From the NCBI GenBank assembly GCA_902777835.1, contig CACYVC010000023.1, forward strand, positions 20,859-84,858: a stretch of DNA of 64,000 bases, given 5' to 3'. The DNA is from an uncultured Bacteroidales bacterium (GTDB taxonomy: Bacteria; Bacteroidota; Bacteroidia; Bacteroidales; Muribaculaceae). Positions 50,939 to 59,920 of the stretch are shown one piece after another (the stretch's first letter is position 1; every line of letters starts with the position of its first letter). The translations under genes and the position numbers were made by a program. Below the pieces are notes generated by a model. The model had not been told where the DNA came from, did no database searches, and saw only the letters and a list, made by a program, of their open reading frames with translations.

Positions 50939-53803
50939 TTAACATGATTTTGCCTTTTTAGGCACGGCTTCGCACGAGCCATATTTTGGCAAAATCATGG
51001 CAAGCCGCATTCCGAGGGCGTAGTTGCAGTTGACGGGGTTGCCGTAGTTCCGATTCGACACGCGACAGTTCCTGGCGATGCTGTACCAGCTGCCACCACG
51101 ACGCACGCAGTAAGAGCCCGATGCGGGACCAGTGGGGTTAGTCTGTGCATCTGCACTGTAGTTACCATACCAGTCCTGGCACCACTCCAACATGTTGCCG
51201 CTCATGTCATAGATGCCAAGCTCATTGGGCTGCTTGGTCGCTACAGTCTGTGTGCCATAGCCAGCAGTGCCTTCCGATTGAGAAGGGATGTTGTCCCAGT
51301 ACCACGCCACATCATCAATATTGTTGCTGCCACTGTACTTGTAACCCTGGCTGCGGTTGCCGCCACGGGCAGCATACTCCCACTCAGCCTCGGTGGGCAG
51401 GCGGAAATTCTTTCCCGTCATCTGGTTCAGCTTCGCGATAAACTGCTGACAGTCGTTCCAACTAACTTGCTCCACTGGCCGCTGAAGGTTGCCACTGAAA
51501 TAGCTTGGGTTGGTGCCCATCACAGCCTGCCACAGCTCCTGAGTCACCTCGGTCTGACCTATGCTGAAACTGCTCAATGTCACTTGATGGGTGGGACTTT
51601 CATCACTATAAGCATCGCTGCCCTGCTCGGCGGTAGCACCCATGGTGAACGAGCCGCCCTCAACTGTCACCATCTTGAACGTGACGCCATTAACGGTATA
51701 TTCTGTCTCGTTGTTGAGTTGTGAGTTGTCATTCAACAGTATGTTGTAAACGGCTGTCACATCTGCGGCGGTGACGATGCCGTCGCCAGTCTGGTCGCCA
51801 TAGACAGCATGTGAGTAGTCGTTGTTGAGCAAGATATCATAGAGCGTGGTTATGTCGGCGGCAGTCACAAGGCCGTCACCATTCACGTCGCCAGGCAAAC
51901 CGACTGGAATATAAGTTATGCACACATCGGCAGCGTAATTTAGCTCGTCATTATAAATGCCACCATAACTATTGAAGCCAGAATCATTAACATTCTCAGA
52001 ATTAGCTTTATTCCAAACCACATTGCGACGTCCTCCGTTATACTCGGTGCTATGGAAATAACACCATCCTCTAGAAGTACCAGGCGTAGTGTTTCTTATA
52101 TCAATTATTATGTTCTCACCTTCATATACAAAAGGCTCACTGAAGACAAAATCTATCCACGTGCCTCCTCCGTATGGGCTTAATGTAACATTACAATTTA
52201 CAATGTCATTGCAATCCAACTCGATAACCGATGTATCAAAAACGTCATCAGAATACTTAAATGAGTTAATTGCTGTATTTTTCATTCTTACATTGAAATT
52301 TCCGCCAGCAGCATTTCCACTTTCAAGGTAATATGACAATGAATATATTTTATCACCTTTTTTCATGCCCACCAAATCATCTTTGAGGTAAAGGCACTCA
52401 CTCCCTGTATATCCTCCCATCACCCAATTGCAGATTGGAAGTCTCTCATTCAAAAATGTATTGCTGCCTATGTTAATTGTTCGAGTTGTTGTTTCATTAT
52501 TTGTAACAATGACATTGCAGGTTGCAGTGAGGTTGGTGCCGTCAGTAGTCATTGCTGTAATCACAGCATTTCCAGTGGATTTAGCTGTAACCAAGCCGTT
52601 CTGATCAACGATGGCGATGTTTGTATTACTTGAATTCCAAGTGACTTCTCCGTTTGATACATTGCTAGGCTCAACAGTAGCAACTAAAGTCTCAATATCG
52701 CCAACTTTAAGGTTAAGATTAGATTTATTCAACAAAATGCTGGTTGCAAGAACAACAGAAGGTGTTTGTTTAGAAATGGGCCTAATGGGCAAGCTTGCCA
52801 TAGTGTTTTGAGACCCATACCACACACTAGAGGCTGTGGAAAGTAATATATAAGTCATGCTGCTTGATTCTGGCGTTGATGACCAGTAATAGCACCATTC
52901 TCCAACTTTCATAACAGACCCCATCTTTATACCAGCAGCAGGAAGGAAAATCGTGTTGCCATTATTTCCCCTAACGAGATATCCATTAGTCCCATTTTGG
53001 GTGGTCCATGTCCATTGGCAATTGTTGATGAGCTCTTTTATGTCATTAATGGTTGGTGTGCACCACTCATTGCCCCAAGAACTGGCTACAACATCGTTGC
53101 TGCTCCATTCTACATAACTTCCATAGCCATAGGGTGATGTGGCACCATAGTTGGTTGTGGCCCATAGATTACCAGAAGGCAATTGAAGGTCAACATATTC
53201 ATGACCGTTTATTGAAGGAGTCATTTCTTGGAAATTAGGGAAATCTTTCCACCCATAGGCGTTCTGATAAGCCGACAAGCAACCATGAGGAACATATAGT
53301 GTTGCATTGTTGTAAGCCATATAAGAGAACACGTTGGAGCCTGTGCATGTTGGTGGCGTAATTGCATAGGAATAGACTCTAATCAAGTCAGGACACATCC
53401 AGAAACAACTGGTTCCAATCTGTGTGACACTAGCAGGAATGGATAGCTCTTCCAATTCAAAACATGTGCTGAAAGCTTCCTTCTTTATATATTGTAATGT
53501 CTCAGGAAGTTTTAATGAACTAATAAAACTGTTCTTGAAAGCAGATTCGCCTATACCAACAACTGTGTAATTTGTTCCAGAATAGTAAACAGATTCATTA
53601 ATAACAACATTTCCGCTATAATTTGTTGACCCGTCACTTCCTGCTGATGAGGATGTTTTTGGTGCTACCTCAACAGTTTTGTTGGCCGACGAGACAATAT
53701 TGTAAGCAATATTATTGACTTTGAAGTCATAAGCACTTACCAGCGATGGCAACTGTAAACATAAAAGTAGCAATAAGAACTTTAATAGATTAATACTTTT
53801 CAT
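50939..53803 (-). CDS. Secreted multidomain protein: LRR, FISUMP, Ig-like, dockerin-like, SUMF1-like
   Basis: The 954-residue protein has a signal peptide (about 1-24), BspA-type LRR (30-190), a FISUMP domain (195-350; YVDLQLPSGNLWATTNYG), a Big_2-type Ig domain (352-437; VTWNSSNTNIAIVDQNG), an unknown beta region (440-630), two dockerin-like repeats (GDVNGDGLVTAADIT, then GDQTGDGIVTAADVT; 633-695) and a SUMF1-type domain (704-935; GGSFTMGAT, RLPTEAEWEYAARGG, RRGGSW). A 19-residue tail (end SCEAVPKKAKSC) is encoded by an inverted repeat. Only one Cys of the catalytic pair of true formylglycine enzymes is seen, so the last domain is probably a binding fold. Confidence 0.86.
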   Translation of the reverse strand: MKSINLLKFLLLLLCLQLPSLVSAYDFKVNNIAYNIVSSANKTVEVAPKTSSSAGSDGSTNYSGNVVINESVYYSGTNYTVVGIGESAFKNSFISSLKLPETLQYIKKEAFSTCFELEELSIPASVTQIGTSCFWMCPDLIRVYSYAITPPTCTGSNVFSYMAYNNATLYVPHGCLSAYQNAYGWKDFPNFQEMTPSINGHEYVDLQLPSGNLWATTNYGATSPYGYGSYVEWSSNDVVASSWGNEWCTPTINDIKELINNCQWTWTTQNGTNGYLVRGNNGNTIFLPAAGIKMGSVMKVGEWCYYWSSTPESSSMTYILLSTASSVWYGSQNTMASLPIRPISKQTPSVVLATSILLNKSNLNLKVGDIETLVATVEPSNVSNGEVTWNSSNTNIAIVDQNGLVTAKSTGNAVITAMTTDGTNLTATCNVIVTNNETTTRTINIGSNTFLNERLPICNWVMGGYTGSECLYLKDDLVGMKKGDKIYSLSYYLESGNAAGGNFNVRMKNTAINSFKYSDDVFDTSVIELDCNDIVNCNVTLSPYGGGTWIDFVFSEPFVYEGENIIIDIRNTTPGTSRGWCYFHSTEYNGGRRNVVWNKANSENVNDSGFNSYGGIYNDELNYAADVCITYIPVGLPGDVNGDGLVTAADITTLYDILLNNDYSHAVYGDQTGDGIVTAADVTAVYNILLNDNSQLNNETEYTVNGVTFKMVTVEGGSFTMGATAEQGSDAYSDESPTHQVTLSSFSIGQTEVTQELWQAVMGTNPSYFSGNLQRPVEQVSWNDCQQFIAKLNQMTGKNFRLPTEAEWEYAARGGNRSQGYKYSGSNNIDDVAWYWDNIPSQSEGTAGYGTQTVATKQPNELGIYDMSGNMLEWCQDWYGNYSADAQTNPTGPASGSYCVRRGGSWYSIARNCRVSNRNYGNPVNCNYALGMRLAMILPKYGSCEAVPKKAKSC
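50943..50999. repeat. Inverted repeat overlapping the 3' end of the gene
   Basis: CATGATTTTGCC (50943-50954) and GGCAAAATCATG (50988-50999) are perfect 12-bp arms with GGCACGGCTTCGCACGAGCC between them. It looks like a terminator hairpin, but lies inside the coding region, before the stop. Confidence 0.85.
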
Positions 53804-53947
53804 ATCGATTATAATTTTAACGTGAGTTTGATGAATATTAATTGATTGGAAATTAGGAAAATATTGGTTTTTTTTAGTAATTTTGTAGTGCTAAAAAAAT
53901 AACTCTGAAAATAACCGCTATGTTTCCTGAAGACAAAATTATAGAAA

Positions 53948-54130
53948 AAACAACCGTTCTTTCTGATTAAACTGATTATTTACAACTTTTTTTTAAAACT
54001 TGCTAGTCAATAAGTTGAAAATTCAGAACTTTCAGATTATTCAGTTGTTTATAATAAAATCTGAGTTTTGACACAATCTCTGCAACGGAAACACAACTGC
54101 GATATAGTTCGTCTTCGACGCTCGGGCAAG
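53948..54130. repeat. 3'-flank repeat of SUMF1-domain genes, copy 2
   Basis: The near-identical partner of 50757-50912; differences are mainly in T-run length and single bases (CTACAACGG against CTGCAACGG). The remaining part of the gap 53804-53947 is AT-rich with no gene. Confidence 0.88.
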
Positions 54131-54152
54131 GTAATTTATCGCCTTTTGACTC

Positions 54153-54228
54153 GCTATAAAGAGATTTTGCCCCTTTGGGGCTCGGGCTATCGCACCTCGC
54201 TACTTTTCTGACAAAACCTCTTTATAGC
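54153..54228. terminator. Long inverted repeat, probable terminator of the gene at 54248
   Basis: GCTATAAAGAGATTTTG (54153-54169) and CAAAACCTCTTTATAGC (54212-54228) pair over 17 bp with one mismatch, enclosing CCCC-TTT-GGGG. It occupies the same place as the inverted repeat at 50943. Confidence 0.75.
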
Positions 54229-54247
54229 TCGCATTTTACAGGGGAAA

Positions 54248-55132
54248 CTATAGAGCGAGGCGAAGACCGACGCCCATGCCGCGTGAGTCGGGGTTACCGG
54301 CGATGCGACTCGACACGCGACAGCGCTTAGCGTCGAAGCCCCAGCTACCACCACGGTCCACGCGGTAAGAGCCCGACACAGGACCAGTGGGGTTGGTCTT
54401 TGGCGCACTGCTGTAACTGCCATACCAATCGCTGCACCACTCACACACGTTGCCGCTCATGTCATAGATGCCAAGCTCATTGGGCTGCTTGGTGGCGACA
54501 GTCTGTGTCCCATAGCCAGTAGTCCCACTCGATTGAGAAGGGATATTGTCCCAGTACCACGCCACATCATCAATATTGTTGCTGCCACTGTACTTGTAGC
54601 CCTGGCTGAGGTTGCCGCCACGGGCAGCATACTCCCACTCAGCCTCGGTGGGCAGGCGGAACTGCTTGCCGGTCATCTGGTTCAGCTTAGAGATAAACTG
54701 CTGGCAGTCGTCCCAACTCACCTTTTCCACTGGACGCTGGAGATTGGTGCCGTAAGAGCCCCCGTTGAAATGGCTTGGATTGCTGCCCATCACCGCTTGC
54801 CACAGTTCCTGAGTCACCTCGGTCTCACCTATTGAGAAAGTACTAAGAGTCACTTGATGAACAGGGGACTCATCATCAGAAGCATCATATCCCTGTTCAG
54901 TGGTCGCGCCCATAGTGAACTTGCCGCCCTCAACTGTCACCATCTTGAACTTCACACCATAGAGATCAAACTCTGTTGTCTGAGCAACATTGCCTAAAAG
55001 ATAGTCATAAAGCGCTGTCACATCGGCTGCTGTGACAATGCCATCACCATTCACATCATAATGATAGGTCTGTGAATAACTTGCCACACTAAATGTGGCT
55101 GCAACAAATAATAAGATAAATAATTTCTTCAT
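54248..55132 (-). CDS. Secreted dockerin-like/SUMF1-like protein
   Basis: The 294-residue protein has a signal peptide (about 1-20), one dockerin-like repeat (YDVNGDGIVTAADVTALY, 24-48) and a SUMF1-type domain (55-294) with GGKFTMGAT, FSIGETEVTQELWQAV, RLPTEAEWEYAARGGN, ELGIYDMSGNVCEWCSD and DRGGSW followed by CRVSSR. It is a close paralogue of the C-terminal third of the gene at 50939; the two share long identical stretches. It stops right after GLRLAL, whereas its copy reads on. Confidence 0.9.
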   Translation of the reverse strand: MKKLFILLFVAATFSVASYSQTYHYDVNGDGIVTAADVTALYDYLLGNVAQTTEFDLYGVKFKMVTVEGGKFTMGATTEQGYDASDDESPVHQVTLSTFSIGETEVTQELWQAVMGSNPSHFNGGSYGTNLQRPVEKVSWDDCQQFISKLNQMTGKQFRLPTEAEWEYAARGGNLSQGYKYSGSNNIDDVAWYWDNIPSQSSGTTGYGTQTVATKQPNELGIYDMSGNVCEWCSDWYGSYSSAPKTNPTGPVSGSYRVDRGGSWGFDAKRCRVSSRIAGNPDSRGMGVGLRLAL

Positions 55133-55215
55133 AATTTTTTGTGTTTATATTTCAATTCGCAAAAATAAAGAATTGCAATGAATTATCAAAATTTATAATA
55201 TGGAATAGCTTATGG

Positions 55216-55371
55216 AATATTAAGGTATTAAGGTATTAAGGTATTAAGGTAGTCACAACTGAAAACTGATGACTGATGACTGATGACTGACAACTGATAA
55301 CTGACAACTGATAACTGACAACTGATGACTGACAACTGATGACTGACAACTGATGACTGACAACTGATAAT
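55216..55371. repeat. Tandem minisatellite-like array
   Basis: GGTATTAA is repeated about four times (55221-55247); then a run of about 110 bp follows built of the 10-bp words CTGATGA, CTGACAA and CTGATAA in many copies. The remaining gap 55372-55640 has no gene that I can support. Confidence 0.9.
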
Positions 55372-55640
55372 TTTCCACTATCTTTCCTCTATAAAAAAAG
55401 CTACTACCCTCGTTGAAGCCGTAACTAGGCATGATAGTATATTTAAGGCAAAAATAAGCCTATCAGTTTCATATTAGAAACCAATTGAGTTAAAGATAAA
55501 ATTGGTACTTTCCTCTTCTAGCTCAATAGTAATTATCAATAGTTATTATTTACATTCTCGCCAATGGTCTCTTATAGCGGTCATAACTTCCTACAATAAG
55601 GTGCTAGCAAGTAAGATATTATACTAGGGAAAAAAGTGTG

Positions 55641-57593
55641 CTATTTCAGGGGGACACGCACCGCGCGAACACTAAAACCATATTGGCGTGGGCATATACC
55701 AAAGGCCAAGTAATCTGATTTGAAAGTCATGTAGAAGGCGTAGTCTGGGCTGCTAGTGTTAAGCATGCGTGACCAATAGTTGCCATACACTTCTCCTCCT
55801 ATGAGATCGCTTCCATAGTAGTAGCCAGCAGCAGGAAAGAATAATGTCACACCGTTGTGGTTGCTAGTTAAAAGCCTTCCGTAAACACCATTCCTTGTTG
55901 TCCATTCACTGGAACAGTTATCTTTCAACTCTTGCATTTGCTCAATCGTCGGCATACGCCACTCTGGGCCCCAGTTTACAGTAGCTGCATCGTCTTCAGG
56001 GTCAAGCTCGGTCTTATTATCGACGAAGCCATTATAGCCGTAGCTAATCTTGGTGCAGTACTTAGTTATCGTTTTAGTAGTGCCATTGCACCACTGGTAG
56101 GTGCTCAAATCGTAGGATTCTTTAGGCTGTGTCTCTCCCCAGGCAAAATAGTAGCCATTGTCCTCAGGACTGCTTGCTCCAATGTTCATTGTAGCCCACA
56201 GTGTGCCGCTGGGCAGGCCCAAATCAACATAATCATATTCGATGTCGCTTGATGGGTTGTTCATCAATATATCATACAAAATGGTGATATCGGTACTGGT
56301 TATAAAGCCATCGCCATTAACGTCGCTAGTAGCCAAGTAAGTATCGTCGTCATTGAGCAAGTAGTTGTAGATGCAGGTGACATCGGATGTAGTCACGCGG
56401 CCATCAACATTCACGTCACCAAATGGTCGATTCACGGTCACCTCGCATATAGCTGGCACAGCATTGCCATCACTGGAGCTTACTGTGATAACCGCAATGC
56501 CAGGTTTTGTGGCAAGCAGTTTTATCACGCCATCTTCCCATTCGGCTAAAACAACATCGCTGTCACTACAAGTGAATGTATAATCTAATGGAATAGTCGA
56601 GGGGGTGTGTGAAGGTGTGATTATTGCTGTTTCATCCATGTTGAGTGTGAGCGAAGTGTAGTCAAGCTCTATGGTTACTATTTCATCTTCAACTGTGACA
56701 TGACAGATCGCAAAATGCTCACCACACACTGCAACAACATCGGCTTCACCAACCGCTTTTGCGGTCAACACGCCATCGGTAACCTCAACAACACTAGAGT
56801 TGGTTGAGAACCACTTTGTCGTCATTCCTGTGGGGGCTGTATCTAATGAGGCTGTCAGTTGGGCTGTATCACCAATCATCAAGGAGACAGAGTCCTCGCT
56901 TAAGGTAATGGCCACATTATCGGCACACACAGCATCGTCATTGATTGAGTTGAAGTTTCCCCAATAATCATCTGCCAAATAAGGGGCGAGGCCTTGATTT
57001 GGCACATGCAGGGTGCCTGAGTAGCTATTGAATGTTATGTCATCACACACTGGTGGTACTGCGCCATAACTATACACCTGAGAGGGCGACACACCCAAGC
57101 CTTTTATGCTGGTGACACTTGGAGCAAGAAACAGGTTTTGCACACTCGACGCTCCTGATGTGAAATAATCGCAATTTGTGCCTAACAACAATATTGACTG
57201 CAAACTAGAACAACCATAGAAAACATCATTACCCATTGCAGTCACTGAGCTTGGGATAGCAACGGATGTCAAGCCACTACAATTCATGAAGGCTGAATCT
57301 CCTATTGAAACCACAGTGTTGGGGATAATAACCGCTGTCAAACCAACGCAATCGTTGAAAGCCTTATTGTCAATCGCTGTAACAGTGTAAGTGGTGTCAC
57401 CACATGTCACATCACTAGGTATGATTACAGCGTCAGTGTAATTGCCACCACTGGTTAATGTCACATTAGTGCTGTCGGTATTGAAGTTATAGCACAAGCC
57501 ATTTGCCATAAAGTCGTAGGCACTAGCCAACTGCGGCAGCAACACCACTATCAATGCAAGAATGAAGGATTTGAAGGTATTATTTTTATTCAT
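55641..57593 (-). CDS. Secreted multidomain protein: LRR, Ig-like, dockerin-like, FISUMP
   Basis: The 650-residue protein has a signal peptide (about 1-28), BspA-type LRR (35-225; NKAFNDCVGLTAVIIPN, DSAFMNCSGLTSVAIPS), two Big_2-like Ig domains (about 232-300 and 303-385), two dockerin-like repeats (GDVNVDGRVTTSDVT and SDVNGDGFITSTDIT) and a C-terminal FISUMP domain (450-650; YVDLGLPSGTLWATMNIG, EWRMPTIEQMQEL, NHNGVTLFFPAAGYY). It is the same set of modules as the protein at 50939 in another order. I start at 57593 (MNKNNTF), since the longer reading has an odd extension before the signal. Confidence 0.88.
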   Translation of the reverse strand: MNKNNTFKSFILALIVVLLPQLASAYDFMANGLCYNFNTDSTNVTLTSGGNYTDAVIIPSDVTCGDTTYTVTAIDNKAFNDCVGLTAVIIPNTVVSIGDSAFMNCSGLTSVAIPSSVTAMGNDVFYGCSSLQSILLLGTNCDYFTSGASSVQNLFLAPSVTSIKGLGVSPSQVYSYGAVPPVCDDITFNSYSGTLHVPNQGLAPYLADDYWGNFNSINDDAVCADNVAITLSEDSVSLMIGDTAQLTASLDTAPTGMTTKWFSTNSSVVEVTDGVLTAKAVGEADVVAVCGEHFAICHVTVEDEIVTIELDYTSLTLNMDETAIITPSHTPSTIPLDYTFTCSDSDVVLAEWEDGVIKLLATKPGIAVITVSSSDGNAVPAICEVTVNRPFGDVNVDGRVTTSDVTCIYNYLLNDDDTYLATSDVNGDGFITSTDITILYDILMNNPSSDIEYDYVDLGLPSGTLWATMNIGASSPEDNGYYFAWGETQPKESYDLSTYQWCNGTTKTITKYCTKISYGYNGFVDNKTELDPEDDAATVNWGPEWRMPTIEQMQELKDNCSSEWTTRNGVYGRLLTSNHNGVTLFFPAAGYYYGSDLIGGEVYGNYWSRMLNTSSPDYAFYMTFKSDYLAFGICPRQYGFSVRAVRVPLK

Positions 57594-57951
57594 TATTTCT
57601 TTATAAATCAAACAATCATATAAATAAACTGGGATAATAGGCAATGAACTTGTTTACTAATCAACTAGTTTCCAATTTTTCCAGTAGGTTTTATTTTTGC
57701 GTTGCAAAAATAGTGAAAATACTATAAAACACAAAAATAAATATCACAAGAGTGAATGTTTTTTCTATAATCATTGTAGAATTATTTATCCCGAATGACA
57801 AAAAAACAATTCAATTATAATTGCAACATCCACTATGTAGTAAGATGAACACATATTCACTCAAAAGTTACTCAAATTAGAATCAAATAATTAGAAAAGG
57901 TAGGAAAATTGGTTAATAAAACTGAATTGTTAATAACTATTGGCATTTTTG

Positions 57952-57983
57952 TTTGCGTAATGTTGGAAAAGTGAGTAATTTTG
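57952..57983 (+). promoter_or_regulatory. Promoter of greA
   Basis: TTTG at 57952-57955 and TAATTTTG at 57976-57983 are 20 bp apart. The rest of the gap 57594-57951 is AT-rich with no gene seen. Confidence 0.78.
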
Positions 57984-58013
57984 CAGCGGAAATAAAAAAG
58001 AATGACACGCGGA

Positions 58014-58048
58014 GAGTCTCACATCAACTGAGATTCTTCGGTTTTTAA
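58014..58048 (+). promoter_or_regulatory. Hairpin in the greA leader, attenuator candidate
   Basis: GAGTCTCA (58014-58021) pairs with TGAGATTC (58029-58036) with one G-T pair, then CTTCGGTTTTTAA follows. It lies between promoter and start codon, so it may act as an attenuator. Confidence 0.5.
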
Positions 58049-58086
58049 TCTATGTTTTAACTATAAAATTTAAAAATTACTTTACC

Positions 58087-58557
58087 ATGGCTATTAGTTA
58101 TATGACCAAGGCTGGTTATGACAAGAAAATGCAGGAACTTGCTCACTTAGAGAATGTTGAACGTCCAGCAGTTGTGCAAGCAATCGTTGAGGCACGCGAG
58201 AAGGGCGACCTGAGCGAGAATGCTGAGTATGATGCCGCACGTGAGCGCCAAGGCATGCTTGAGACAAAGATTGCCGAGCTTAAGCACCTGATTGCTGGCG
58301 CACGCATCATCGACGAGAGCAAAATCAACACCGACGAAGTGCAACTCCTCACAAAAGTCACTATAAAAAATCTTGGTAACAATATCAAGATGACCTACAC
58401 CATCGTTACCGAGACCGAGTCAAACCTCAAAGAGGGCAAGATCTCGATCACCACACCCATCGCCAAGGGTCTCGTTGGCCACAAAGTGGGCGACGTTGTA
58501 GAAATCCAGGCACCTGCCGGAACTATGAAATTTGAGATTCTTGACATCGCAGTGTAA
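58087..58557 (+). CDS. greA: Transcription elongation factor GreA
   Basis: GreA rescues backtracked RNA polymerase by stimulating transcript cleavage. The 156-residue length is typical. The N-terminal coiled coil shows the tip motif EKGDLSENAEYDAARERQG with the two acidic residues for the active site (Asp and Glu of DLSENAEY), and the C-terminal FKBP-like domain carries GLVGHKVGDVVEI. It is a single gene with its own promoter and a short hairpin in the leader. Confidence 0.97.
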   Translation: MAISYMTKAGYDKKMQELAHLENVERPAVVQAIVEAREKGDLSENAEYDAARERQGMLETKIAELKHLIAGARIIDESKINTDEVQLLTKVTIKNLGNNIKMTYTIVTETESNLKEGKISITTPIAKGLVGHKVGDVVEIQAPAGTMKFEILDIAV

Positions 58558-58567
58558 AGCACTTCGT

Positions 58568-58680
58568 GCAGATTAAGGATTAGAGATTAAGGATTAAGAA
58601 TTAGGGATTCGGAATTAGGAATGAACTATGAACTATGAACTCTTAACTATGAACTCTTAACTGTGAACTCTTAACTATAA
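58568..58680. repeat. Short-period spacer repeat (GATTAAGGATTAGAG, TGAACTCTTAACTA units)
   Basis: GATTAAGGATTA units are followed by three or more copies of a 14-bp unit AACTATGAACTCTT between greA and the HIT gene. No gene was seen. Confidence 0.8.
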
Positions 58681-58689
58681 ACTGATAAT

Positions 58690-59085
58690 ATGGCTTCTAT
58701 ATTCAGCAGAATCGTTGCTGGCGAAATTCCCAGCTATAAGATTGCCGAGGACAAGCATTACTATGCATTTCTCGACATCAACCCCGTGGCTCCTGGCCAC
58801 ACCCTCGTGATTCCAAAGCACGAAGTAGATTACATCTTTGACCTCGATGATGAGGAGTATGCCGGACTCATGGCATTTGCCAAACGTGTGGCAGCTGCCA
58901 TCAAGGAGGCCATGCCTTGCGTGAAAGTGGGTGTTACCGTGCTCGGTCTTGAAGTGCCTCACGCTCACGTGCACCTCGTGCCACTGCAGAAGGAGAGCGA
59001 CATGAACTTCTTCCGCCAGAAGCTCACCCTCCCTGCCGAGGAGATGCAGGAAATATGCCAGAAGATCAGCGCTCAGTTTAAATAA
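58690..59085 (+). CDS. HIT-family nucleotide-binding protein
   Basis: The 131-residue protein belongs to the histidine-triad hydrolases of the Hint type, which act on adenosine phosphoramidates. The active-site triad is visible as HAHVHLVPL near residue 92, and SRIVAGEIPSYKIAEDKHYYAFLDINPVAPGHTL is the classic N-terminal region (read in parts). It lies downstream of greA and is followed by its own terminator. Confidence 0.95.
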   Translation: MASIFSRIVAGEIPSYKIAEDKHYYAFLDINPVAPGHTLVIPKHEVDYIFDLDDEEYAGLMAFAKRVAAAIKEAMPCVKVGVTVLGLEVPHAHVHLVPLQKESDMNFFRQKLTLPAEEMQEICQKISAQFK

Positions 59086-59109
59086 AGCGCAATTCTTACT
59101 AGGGCAAAA

Positions 59110-59147
59110 AACAACCAGGTTCTCAACAGAGAATCTGGTTGTTTTTT
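59110..59147 (+). terminator. Rho-independent terminator
   Basis: AACAACCAGGTTCTC and GAGAATCTGGTTGTT pair over 15 bp with one mismatch, followed by TTTTT. Confidence 0.92.
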
Positions 59148-59167
59148 ATACCACTATAAATGCCTGC

Positions 59168-59776
59168 CTAGTATCCATTATTATCACGGCAGTTTTCGCG
59201 TTCATTAAGTTCACTCTTCATCAACTGCATATTTGTGTCCTCAATCACTGTGCGGTTTTTCTTGCGGGCAAACTTCTTGACATACTGCTTCATGTCTTCA
59301 GTGTTAAGGCAAACTGTTGTCTCTTCATGAAACAAGACTTTTGACGCAATGCTCGAGAGCGGGAGCTCCTTAATATCTTCAAATTGCGCTTGGCAATTTG
59401 TGATGTTGTCGGGAGTCAGAACCAAAGTCTCGACTATAAGATTGGCGTCGGCATTACGCACTGCTAGGAAATACATGCCGTTTTTCCTGACATACGTCAC
59501 TCGGCTGTTCCATGGGCAGCGGAATGGAGAATCGTCGGCTTGACGACTTGGAATAAGCTTGTAATTTCCCGCCTTCTTGCCCACTTTCTCAAGAGTGAGT
59601 TCGTAGTCATTGCCCGAAGCGTCAACTCCCTGCATATACACTATCTTGCCCATTCTAATCTCGGTAACAGTATATAGAACCTTGCCGTTCCAGAACGCGT
59701 CACCTTTCTTAATTACCTGAGCCTGCACTGCCATTACAGCACATAGGCACAACAAAATTGATATAATCTTCTTCAT
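59168..59776 (-). CDS. Exported protein of unknown function
   Basis: The 202-residue product has a signal peptide cut near VQAQ (residue 20). The N-terminal half after it is beta-rich (VIKKGDAFWNGKVLYTVTEI, read with its DASGNDYELTL strand), then a WNSRVTYVRKNG stretch; the C-terminal third is helical and Lys/Arg-rich. Family not recognised. Only three or four Cys are present, without a motif. Confidence 0.65.
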   Translation of the reverse strand: MKKIISILLCLCAVMAVQAQVIKKGDAFWNGKVLYTVTEIRMGKIVYMQGVDASGNDYELTLEKVGKKAGNYKLIPSRQADDSPFRCPWNSRVTYVRKNGMYFLAVRNADANLIVETLVLTPDNITNCQAQFEDIKELPLSSIASKVLFHEETTVCLNTEDMKQYVKKFARKKNRTVIEDTNMQLMKSELNERENCRDNNGY

Positions 59777-59869
59777 AACGCTAGAGTTTTTTATTTGCTA
59801 ATCAAGCAAAAACAAATAATATATCTCTTTTTACAAATATCGTAAAAAATATGACTAAACAATAAATTC

Positions 59870-59918
59870 AACTTGCCCATCAACTGCGTCCATTACAGCC
59901 TGGAAATCTCATGCGATT
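59870..59918 (-). pseudogene. Short relic of M6 protease gene
   Basis: On the minus strand AAATCGCATGAGATTTCCAG and GGACGCAGTTGATGG match an internal stretch of the protease gene at about 62053-62101 (codons for KSREIFQAAIDAVDSQ), with one base missing and a few substitutions. It lies a few bases beyond the protease stop codon, so it looks like the remnant of a duplicate. Confidence 0.65.
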
Positions 59919-59920
59919 TG

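Noticed and set aside
50939-55132. Active formylglycine-generating (sulfatase-activating) enzymes
   Set aside because: Only one Cys near GGSW...CR is visible, whereas active enzymes need a pair; proteins are exported and have binding modules. No sulfatase gene is near.
55258-55371. CRISPR array
   Set aside because: Repeat units are 7-10 bp and run without unique spacers of 30 bp, and no cas genes are near.
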